A stretch of 6,503 nucleotides of DNA, taken from assembly GCA_946409885.1 (NCBI GenBank), contig CAMJYF010000114.1:1-6503 (forward strand). Reading direction: 5' to 3'. Source of the DNA: an uncultured Clostridia bacterium (GTDB lineage: Bacteria; Bacillota; Clostridia; Oscillospirales; Acutalibacteraceae). This document shows, piece after piece, positions 1-5,016 of this stretch. A program made the position numbers and the translations under genes. The notes beneath the pieces are model-generated. The model saw only the letters and a program-made list of their open reading frames with translations. It did no database searches and had not been told where the DNA came from. How positions within the stretch are numbered: position 1 is the first letter of the stretch; each line of letters starts with the position of its first letter.

Positions 1-543
1 GCCGCTCTGGATGGGAGCGAAATCGTTCAGGGCCTTGGTCATGGGGGCCAGGCAGTTGGTGGTGCAGGAAGCTGCGGAGATGATCTGATCGTCAGCGGTC
101 AGGGTGTTCTCGTTGACGGAGAAAACGATGGTCTTCAGGTCGTTGCCCGCGGGAGCGGAGATGACGACCTTCTTGGCGCCGGCGTTGATGTGGGCCATGC
201 TCTTATCCTTGGAGCAGTAGAAGCCGGTGCACTCCAGCACCACGTCCACGCCCAGCTCACCCCAGGGGCAATCGTTGGCGTCTTTTTCCGCGTATATTTT
301 CAGGGTCTTGCCGTCCACGGTGATGGTGCCGGCCTCGTCGTCGGCGCACACGGTGTGCAGACCTTCGCCGATTCTGCCGCAGTAACCGCCCTGAGCGGTA
401 TCGTACTTGAGAAGATGAGCCAGCATGGAGGGCTTGGTAAGGTCGTTGATGGCGACGATCTCATAGCCTTCCGCGTCAAACATCTGACGGAACGCAAGAC
501 GGCCGATTCTGCCGAAACCGTTAATAGCAACTTTAACAGACAT
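1..543 (-). CDS. gap: glyceraldehyde-3-phosphate dehydrogenase, type I (N-terminal part; 3' end outside window)
   Basis: Cytosolic glycolytic enzyme that oxidises and phosphorylates glyceraldehyde-3-phosphate to 1,3-bisphosphoglycerate with NAD. Translation from the ATG at 543-541 begins [15 protein letters not shown]. It shows the Rossmann dinucleotide motif GFGRIGR at residues 9-15, an acidic residue after the second strand (AIND, Asp34) typical of NAD use, and the catalytic motif ASCTTNC with the nucleophile Cys160. The 181 codons seen are a little over half of the usual length of about 335-340. The frame is open to the window edge with no sign of damage. A GGAGGAA ribosome binding site sits about 6-7 nt before the ATG, and a strong promoter lies at 603-630. 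It is transcribed away from the polysaccharide locus, with which it has no functional link; it is probably the stable chromosomal flank. Confidence 0.97.
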   Translation of the reverse strand, partial: MSVKVAINGFGRIGRLAFRQMFDAEGYEIVAINDLTKPSMLAHLLKYDTAQGGYCGRIGEGLHTVCADDEAGTITVDGKTLKIYAEKDANDCPWGELGVDVVLECTGFYCSKDKSMAHINAGAKKVVISAPAGNDLKTIVFSVNENTLTADDQIISAASCTTNCLAPMTKALNDFAPIQSG

Positions 544-602
544 GATAAATTCCTCCGTTTTTTGGACGCGCCGTTTTCGGCGCTCCTTAATTTTCCATGA
601 TA

Positions 603-630
603 ATTATACCAAAAATTTTTTTGTTTGCAA
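603..630 (-). promoter_or_regulatory. sigma-A-type extended -10 promoter of gap
   Basis: On the minus strand a perfect TATAAT (608-603) is preceded by TG one base upstream, giving an extended -10 (TGGTATAAT). A -35-like TTGCAA (630-625, 4 of 6 matches to TTGACA) lies 16 bp upstream. The surrounding 600-660 is very AT-rich, unlike the rest of the window. Transcription would start near 596, leaving an untranslated leader of about 50 nt before gap. That leader shows no obvious riboswitch or operator. Confidence 0.8.
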
Positions 631-640
631 GCGATTTGTT

Positions 641-693
641 AAAAAAATAACCCGCAGGAAAAATGTTTGGCGTTTGTGACATTTTCAACGGGT
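641..693 (-). terminator. possible rho-independent terminator reading toward gap
   Basis: On the minus strand ACCCG (693-689) pairs with CGGGT (654-650), and the inner arms ACATTTT and AAAATGT at 679-685/660-666 also pair. The stem is interrupted by a small internal loop and capped by a 12-nt loop. It is followed by A and then a run of seven T (647-641, minus strand). This is the right order for an intrinsic terminator of a minus-strand transcript ending upstream of the gap promoter. The stem is only moderately stable, so confidence is limited. It would fit a former minus-strand gene at 719-950. Confidence 0.35.
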
Positions 694-718
694 CTTTCAA
701 AAAAAACTTACTGCATAT

Positions 719-928
719 TCACAATGCTCTGCGATTGGAATCCCGATAATCGATAGGTATGAAAAAAGGATTACACCGTGGAAAAGAAAGAACGCGAACG
801 CTTTTTTTGTATTCCTTCGGTTCAAACCGCGCAAACAGCAGGTTGATCCCTATGGAAACAAGTATCATTATGAGTCCACCAATGAGCGCGGACTGTTGGT
901 CATTGATCAGCCCGAGACCAATGAACAA
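719..928 (-). CDS. unrecognised short hydrophobic ORF, probably a gene remnant
   Basis: I do not recognise this protein. The frame is open from codon 971-973 on the minus strand (after TAG at 976-974) to a TGA at 721-719. The only start is a TTG at 928 with no clear ribosome binding site. The first half is strongly hydrophobic, with one probable membrane segment (SALIGGLIMILVSIGINLLF) followed by the charged stretch ARFEPKEYKKS. The end looks like random sequence. The plus strand is also open here in one frame, but its translation is highly charged and has no start. A membrane segment plus a possible terminator just downstream (641-693) slightly favours the minus strand. It is probably a fragment of a longer gene whose 5' part was replaced by the GH39-like remnant around 950. 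It could equally be non-coding. Confidence 0.25.
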   Translation of the reverse strand: MFIGLGLINDQQSALIGGLIMILVSIGINLLFARFEPKEYKKSVRVLSFPRCNPFFIPIDYRDSNRRAL

Positions 929-938
929 ATAGGATTGA

Positions 939-1472
939 AATCTTCCTGTAAAAGAAACGCTTTCGAAGGCAGGCTACGGGGACGCCGAGATCATCTGCGA
1001 CGAATGGAACTACAATCCCATGGAAAACGACAAAATCGACCGCCGCTACGGCGCCAACCAGACCTCCATGCTGCTGATGTTCCAGAACGAGGGCCTCGAT
1101 ATGGCGCATTACTACGACGGAGACGACGACGGACAGTTGTGGGCCGGTCTGTTCGTGCACGGGCGGCAGCCTTCCTCCGCCTATTACGGATTCTGGGCGT
1201 TCGGGCAGTTATATCAGCTGGGGTCTCAGGCGGAGATCAAAAACATGCGGCTGGCCGACGACCTGTACGCGGTGGCCGCCACGGGCGCAGACGGACAGGC
1301 GCTGCTGATCGCGAACGTATCCGAAAAAAGAGACCGTCCCCTGAAGATCGACGCGGGCGATTACAAGGTTGACAAGTGCATGACGGTGAACGAAGCCTGC
1401 GAGTGGGTGGAAATCCCGCTGCCCGATCAGATCGAAAGCGGTTCCATGCTGTACGTCACGTTCAGGAAATAA
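939..1472 (+). pseudogene. GH39-like glycoside hydrolase, C-terminal fragment (5' truncated)
   Basis: The frame is open from a TGA at 936-938 to TAA at 1470-1472. From about 951 the translation reads like the end of a clan-A glycoside hydrolase of the GH39 type. It has AEIICDEWNY, whose Glu (codon 1002-1004) sits where the family's catalytic nucleophile lies, then a barrel-end segment (MLLMFQNEGLDMAHYYD), then SSAYYGFWAFGQLYQLG leading into a C-terminal beta-sandwich that ends naturally (SMLYVTFRK). Family members are normally around 500 residues; about 170 remain, so the N-terminal barrel with the acid/base Glu is gone. The internal ATG at 1020 has no ribosome binding site. I infer a non-functional remnant of a xylan- or arabinoxylan-acting enzyme. 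The subfamily assignment is tentative; the truncation is directly visible. Confidence 0.7.
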
Positions 1473-1524
1473 ACGCTTATCAACAAAGATGTTTGCCTGT
1501 TTCATAATCACGGTAAACACGCTG
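1473..1524. other. unassigned filler between GH39-like and GH16 remnants
   Basis: About 50 bases lie between the natural stop of the GH39-like fragment and the point where GH16 sequence is lost. They match neither gene. They contain no hairpin, promoter or insertion-sequence end that I can see, and presumably derive from a third source or from the deletion event. Confidence 0.4.
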
Positions 1525-1665
1525 CCTGCTCCCGTCGAACTCGTCGGACCAGACCAGCTTAAAATCCTTTCCATGGGGAACGCGGGGAAAGCCCCCAGGG
1601 GAAAGCGTCATGAACAGGCTGATAAACACCGCGAAGACCGCCTTCATCATTGCCAGGAAATTCAT
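1480..1665 (-). pseudogene. GH16-type endoglucanase/laminarinase, N-terminal fragment (3' truncated)
   Basis: On the minus strand an ATG at 1665 is preceded by GGAGA with 7 nt spacing. It encodes a clear signal peptide (MNFLAMMKAVFAVFISLFMT...) and then DFKLVWSDEFDGS (residues 34-46). The [L/V]VWSDEFDG motif is the characteristic first strand of GH16 beta-glucanases and laminarinases, where it is followed by a Trp-containing segment and later the ExDxxE catalytic site. Here recognisable sequence stops after residue 46 (about 1528). Fifteen unrelated residues (RQRVYRDYETGKHLC) lead to a TGA at 1482-1480. A normal enzyme needs about 230 more residues, including all catalytic ones, so this cannot be active. 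The start signals look intact, so a short secreted peptide may still be made. The gene diverged from the plus-strand operon. Confidence 0.7.
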
Positions 1666-1701
1666 ATCATTATCTCCGTTTCTATACAAAATTCTTCCCT
1701 G

Positions 1702-1726
1702 TCCCGTATTGCGTCGTGGTACGGGA
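1702..1726. promoter_or_regulatory. inverted repeat overlapping promoter, candidate operator
   Basis: TCCCGTA (1702-1708) and TACGGGA (1720-1726) form a perfect 7-bp dyad with an 11-nt spacer. It covers the -35 and spacer of the plus-strand promoter and sits between the divergent GH16 start and the plus-strand operon. Neither strand has a following T-run, so it is not an intrinsic terminator. A dimeric repressor or activator of the glycan locus is the obvious reading, but no regulator gene is in the window and a second copy was not found by eye. Confidence 0.45.
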
Positions 1727-1737
1727 TTTGGTATAAT
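1709..1737 (+). promoter_or_regulatory. extended -10 promoter, probably for the plus-strand glycan operon
   Basis: A perfect TATAAT (1732-1737) has an upstream TG (TGGTATAAT), the same extended -10 form as the gap promoter. A weak -35 (TTGCGT, 1709-1714) lies 17 bp upstream. Transcription would start near 1744, run through the beta-helix remnant and into the GH43 gene at 2015. No better promoter is visible between here and 2015, so I infer that this one now drives the operon. The inverted repeat at 1702-1726 overlaps it. Confidence 0.6.
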
Positions 1738-1754
1738 AAGGTGCGACGGACCTG

Positions 1755-1946
1755 ATGAACGGCGGAGGTTTTCTCCCCTGCTCGCCGGGACGATCACGCG
1801 CTTTCAGAAGGCAACGCATGAATTTTACACTGTTTACCGATCCCGACAACGGCGATTACACCCTGCGGCCGGACGCGCCGGTATACGCGTTTTCGCCGGA
1901 ATGGGAGCCCCTGCCCGTCGCGCAAATGGGCCGCGTGTCTGAATAA
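1755..1946 (+). pseudogene. right-handed beta-helix carbohydrate-active protein, C-terminal tail only
   Basis: The 63-codon frame from ATG 1755 to TAA 1946 has two unlike parts. The first 21 residues are arginine-rich and look like out-of-frame sequence. From about 1800-1818 it reads MNFTLFTDPDNGDYTLRPDA and ends PLPVAQMGRVSE. That pattern (a D-P-x-N-G-D-Y-x-L-x-P-D-[AS]-P segment followed by a P-[IL]-P-x-x-x-[IM]-G ending) is typical of the extreme C-terminus of secreted parallel beta-helix proteins, such as polysaccharide lyases and related glycan enzymes. Those proteins are usually 500 residues or more; only about 45 remain, so this is a remnant. It lies directly behind the promoter at 1709-1737, suggesting it was once the first gene of the operon and lost most of its body by deletion. 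An intact short protein is unlikely. Confidence 0.55.
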
Positions 1947-2000
1947 GCGACGCTTTCCCGGCGCCGACAGGCGCGACAAGATGGCATTGCCGAAGAAAAA

Positions 2001-2006
2001 AGGAGG
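2001..2006 (+). promoter_or_regulatory. ribosome binding site of the GH43 gene
   Basis: A perfect AGGAGG lies 8 nt before ATG 2015. The GTG at 2012, one codon upstream, is only 5 nt away. The spacing favours the ATG and gives a standard MKKTISLILALLLALGM signal peptide. Confidence 0.85.
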
Positions 2007-2014
2007 CAAAAGTG

Positions 2015-3943
2015 ATGAAAAAGACCATATCGTTGATCCTTGCTTTGCTGCTGGCGCTGGGGATGGCGTTTCCCGCCGCCGGTGCGGCATGTCCGGCAGA
2101 CCCTTTGGAGCATATCGGTTTTCAGTTCGCCCCGGAAAAGGGCGAATACGCGGCCGGGGAAAGGATCCTCATCCATTGGAAGCTCTCCGTCACGGCTTTC
2201 GCGGCGTTTGAGGACGCGGATCTGTCCATGTCCTATTCCGCCTCCGACACCTATCTCACCGCAGGAGAAGTGTACGAACACTTCGACCGGCTGGATTACG
2301 GCGACGCGAGAACGTCCTCTTTCTCCCTGTTTGAGGATGAAAGCGTCGTGGCGCAGTCGGAACGGTTCGGGGGGCTGATCCGCCGGGTCGTGCGGTTTTT
2401 CGTGCATCTGTTCAGCCAGCTTTCACCGGCGCTGCGCCGGATGGACTACCGGAACAGGTGGCTGAAGGAAGACTTTTGCGCCGGCGTACAGGCCGCCTTT
2501 ACCCCGCGGCGCCGCGTCACCGTCGGCGAATGCAACGTGCTTTACGACGGGCGGGAGATCACGTGCCGTTTCACGTTTTCCTATGGCAGATTCCGTACCG
2601 TTCCCTTGCTTCCGGCGGAAGAAACCGGACGGGCCGAGGGGCGCTATTCCGTCTCTGCTGCGATAAAGCCGGATAACACAGGCGTTTCCGGCCTGCTGTT
2701 CGGCGCTTCCTTTTCCGACGGCGCGGCGTCCGGCGGCCTCTTTTTCCTTGACGCGGTCAACGGACGGATGGGCCTGGCGAAACTGAATAACGGCGAGCCG
2801 ACGATCCTTGCGGTGAAAAACGCGGCGCTGACCCCGGGGCAGGCGCACAGCGTCTCGCTGCATATCGCGGACGGCAGGCTGACCGCTTATCTGGATGAGA
2901 CCGGAACGGAGCATTGGCCGGTCTTTGATCTTTTCGTTCCCTTTGGCGACGGCGGCGTCGGCGTTTGCGGCGGCGCGGCAGCTCCCGTGATCGGCGACGC
3001 GGAAGAACGCTTCTCCGGCGAGACCTACACGAACCCCCTGTATGAGGATTCCGCCGATCCCTACGTCCTGTATGACGACGGCGTTTATTATCTGTACGCC
3101 ACCAACTGCCCCACGGGCTACTGCGCGTCCCGCTCCACCGATCTGATCCACTGGGAGCCGATCGGGCAGGTCGCCCATAAGGACGATATCTACGGCGACG
3201 AGAGCTTCTGGGCGCCGGAGGTATACCGATACCGGGGCCGGTATTACCTGTTTTATACAACGGACATGCACCTGGCGGTGGCGGTGGCGGATTCGCCGGA
3301 GGGACCCTTTGTGAAGACAAGCGACGCGCCGTTGTTTGAGCAGCGCGCCATCGACGGCAACGTCTTTTTTGACGACGACGGAAAGGCGTATCTGTACGTG
3401 GTGCATTACGATCAGTTCGGCGGCCAGCTGTGGGGCTATGAGCTGGCGGAGGACCTGACCTCCGTGAAACGGGAGACCGGCGTGCTGCTGGCGAAGGCGG
3501 AGGGCTGGGAGGACCGCACCATTGAAGGGCCCTGTATGATCAAGCATAACGGCGTGTATTACCTGACCTATTCCGGCAGCCAGTTTGAAAGCGTCAATTA
3601 CGCGGTGGGCTATATGACCTCCGACAGTCCCCTGGGCCGTTTTACCCGGTACGCATATAATCCCATTCTGCAATCCACCTCGGATATCCACGGGCCGGGC
3701 CACCACAGCTTTGCGTACTCGCCCGACGGCAGCGAGCTTTTCATCGTCTACCACTGCCACTTCAGCTTAACGCAGCCTATGCCGCGAAAGCTCTGTATCG
3801 ACCGGGTGAAATTCGTGCCAACCGGAAACGGGCCGGACAGAATGGTCGTGCTGGGCCCCACGGCGACGCCGCAGCCGATTCCGTTTGCCATGCCGGAAGC
3901 CGCCGACCCCATCGATACCGTCATACGCCTTACGGCGGAATGA
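2015..3943 (+). CDS. secreted glycoside hydrolase family 43 enzyme with N-terminal accessory region
   Basis: Predicted extracellular five-bladed beta-propeller hydrolase of 642 residues. GH43 members act as beta-xylosidases, alpha-L-arabinofuranosidases or arabinanases; which one cannot be decided here. A signal peptide (residues 1-24, cleavage after AAGA) is followed by an unrecognised region (about 25-205). Next comes a concanavalin-like sandwich (about 209-332, from GRYSVSAAIKPD) resembling CBM66/LamG-type domains, then the catalytic domain (about 338-625). All three catalytic acids are visible: the base Asp348 in ADPYVLYDDGVYYLYAT, the pKa-modulating Asp447 in IDGNVFFDDDG, and the acid Glu504 in TIEGPCMIKHNGVYYLTYSG. 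SFWAPEVY (around 399) and GPGHHSF (His563/564) are also typical, the latter matching the metal-site histidine region. The frame is undamaged. It is the first intact gene after the promoter at 1709-1737. The region 25-205 includes an odd hydrophobic and basic stretch (RRVVRFFVHLFSQLSPALRR). Confidence 0.92.
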   Translation: MKKTISLILALLLALGMAFPAAGAACPADPLEHIGFQFAPEKGEYAAGERILIHWKLSVTAFAAFEDADLSMSYSASDTYLTAGEVYEHFDRLDYGDARTSSFSLFEDESVVAQSERFGGLIRRVVRFFVHLFSQLSPALRRMDYRNRWLKEDFCAGVQAAFTPRRRVTVGECNVLYDGREITCRFTFSYGRFRTVPLLPAEETGRAEGRYSVSAAIKPDNTGVSGLLFGASFSDGAASGGLFFLDAVNGRMGLAKLNNGEPTILAVKNAALTPGQAHSVSLHIADGRLTAYLDETGTEHWPVFDLFVPFGDGGVGVCGGAAAPVIGDAEERFSGETYTNPLYEDSADPYVLYDDGVYYLYATNCPTGYCASRSTDLIHWEPIGQVAHKDDIYGDESFWAPEVYRYRGRYYLFYTTDMHLAVAVADSPEGPFVKTSDAPLFEQRAIDGNVFFDDDGKAYLYVVHYDQFGGQLWGYELAEDLTSVKRETGVLLAKAEGWEDRTIEGPCMIKHNGVYYLTYSGSQFESVNYAVGYMTSDSPLGRFTRYAYNPILQSTSDIHGPGHHSFAYSPDGSELFIVYHCHFSLTQPMPRKLCIDRVKFVPTGNGPDRMVVLGPTATPQPIPFAMPEAADPIDTVIRLTAE

Positions 3944-4011
3944 TCCGGCGGCCCGCCAGGCGGCAGGCGGCAGCGGGCGGCAAAAGGCAGCCATGCCTGC
4001 CATAAAAACGC
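3944..4011 (+). other. GC-rich intergenic spacer with short repeats
   Basis: The spacer between the GH43 stop and the next ribosome binding site is rich in GGCGGC. It has a 7-nt tandem duplication AGGCGGC (3958-3971), a dyad GCCCGC/GCGGGC (3951-3956/3973-3978) and a small hairpin GGCAG/CTGCC (3986-3990/3997-4001). None is followed by a T-run, so I do not call an intrinsic terminator. These may act as mRNA-stabilising structures or be neutral. Confidence 0.4.
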
Positions 4012-4020
4012 GGAGGAAGG
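4012..4020 (+). promoter_or_regulatory. strong ribosome binding site of the broken clan-D/GH31-like gene
   Basis: GGAGGAAGG is followed by two possible ATG codons. ATG 4025 (8 nt after GGAGG) hits TGA at its third codon. ATG 4030 (9 nt after the final GG) opens a 25-codon frame that stops at 4105-4107. Neither start is in an uninterrupted frame with the conserved protein downstream, so translation signals are intact but the gene start is not. Confidence 0.7.
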
Positions 4021-4029
4021 AACAATGAC

Positions 4030-4393
4030 ATGATCGACTATTGCGGATACGCGGATTATTTTGCCGCTGTTGATTTTTCTTTCCTACAGCGTGCGGGTTT
4101 ACGGCAAAGGAACCGTTGACGGCATCGATTATTTTATCGGCGACAGGAAGGAACGGTTCTACGGCAGCGGCTATGAGGCCGCCGATTACTTTGCGCCGCT
4201 GGGGCTCGCCAACGCATTTTCCTCCAACCGCGTGTTTACGACGACACAGGAGACGCGCCTCGGCTTTCTGGGGGGCTTCTCTCCCACGCCGCTGGTCTTT
4301 TCCTTCCGCGTGGCGGGGCTCGACGAGCGCTTCCTGCTGGGGCTGGCGGCGCTGCCGGGCAACGCGTCCTTTGACGGGCTGACCTACATATGA
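4030..4393 (+). pseudogene. GH36-like glycoside hydrolase, N-terminal piece with disrupted start
   Basis: The conserved frame (SYSVRVYGKGTVDGIDYF... to FLLGLAALPGNASFDGLTYI, stop 4391-4393) looks like the N-terminal beta-sandwich of a clan-D or related alpha-glycosidase. The endings ERFLLGLAALPG...F...LTY resemble those domains. No good start exists in this frame. ATG 4025 is in frame but has TGA at codon 3. ATG 4030 gives MIDYCGYADYFAAVDFS in another frame, and removing one T in the run at 4076-4085 would join it smoothly to SYSVRVYGKG. The single-base frameshift is the simpler explanation, and it implies a cytoplasmic enzyme without a signal peptide. The piece stops where the catalytic barrel should begin. 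The family name is tentative; the break is visible in the sequence. Confidence 0.6.
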
Positions 4394-4932
4394 CGCACAC
4401 CCTGCTGTCCGCCGACGCGGGCTGCCTGAACGCCGACGGGTTCAAAATCGATTTCGCCGACTGCATCCCCACCGAACCACATATGCGCATTCACGAAAAA
4501 GGCGTTTACGGCGTTTCCCTGATGTGTCGGTTGATGGAGCTGATCTATAACGAGGCGAAGCGCGCAAAGCCCGACGCCCTGATCAACACCAGCTGCTGCC
4601 ATCCCCTTTTCGCGCGGTTTACCGATCAGGCGCGGCTGCACGACACCTACTTTGCGCTGCGCGATTCCGTCCGGATCATGCAGGACCGCGCCGCCCTGTT
4701 CCAAGCGGTCATGCCCGGCGTATCCATCGATACGGACGCCGGTTCCTGCGGGAGCCGCCGGGATTTTATGCGCTACGCCCGCGAGTGCGTCCGTTTCGGC
4801 GTGCCGGATCTCTACATCCTCAACCCGATAGAGGACTGCGCCCTGACGGCGGAGGACTGGGAAGAGATCCGCGCCATATGGGACGCGTACAGACAGGCCC
4901 CCAAGAGCGGCGGCCGCGACGAGCCGGATTGA
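4390..4932 (+). pseudogene. GH36-like (clan D/GH31-type) glycoside hydrolase, C-terminal half of catalytic barrel
   Basis: This frame of 180 codons begins at an ATG overlapping the previous stop (ATGA at 4390-4393). It encodes the second half of a (beta/alpha)8 barrel. GCLNADGFKIDFADCIP (Asp21, codon 4450-4452) carries the K-x-D signature that holds the nucleophile in clan-D and GH31 alpha-glycosidases. LINTSCCHP...TDQARLHD (Asp85) falls where the acid/base region is expected, and it ends DLYILNPIEDCALTAEDWEE...IWDAY. Intact relatives carry a larger barrel; its first half, several hundred residues, is absent between this piece and the one upstream. An internal deletion with a frame change at about 4390 explains both. 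There is no ribosome binding site of its own, though the ATGA overlap would allow translational coupling. A half barrel is unlikely to be active. Confidence 0.65.
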
Positions 4933-5016
4933 TGAGGGCAGCCGATCCAACCCGTCCCGCGGGACGGCGGAAAGCGGCCATTGCCATGACAACGACAGAA
5001 AAGGAGCTTGTATCGT

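Noticed and set aside
896..1372. 158-codon plus-strand frame starting at TTG
   Set aside because: It overlaps the GH39-like remnant in another frame, its second half is arginine-rich out-of-frame sequence, and it has no start signal. Its first part (before 955) is the alternative to the minus-strand ORF but has no recognisable feature.
1961..1974. Tight hairpin GCGCC-GACA-GGCGC before the GH43 gene
   Set aside because: It has no T-run on either strand, so it is not a terminator, and the 5-bp stem is expected by chance in GC-rich DNA.
2423..3760. 445-codon open frame on the minus strand
   Set aside because: It is antisense to the GH43 gene, whose catalytic residues are all present. The minus-strand translation shows no motif and lacks a ribosome binding site.
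3986..4001. Hairpin GGCAG/CTGCC between GH43 and the next gene as a terminator
   Set aside because: It is followed by ATAAAAACG, not a T-run, and the downstream genes keep strong ribosome binding sites, so read-through is more likely.
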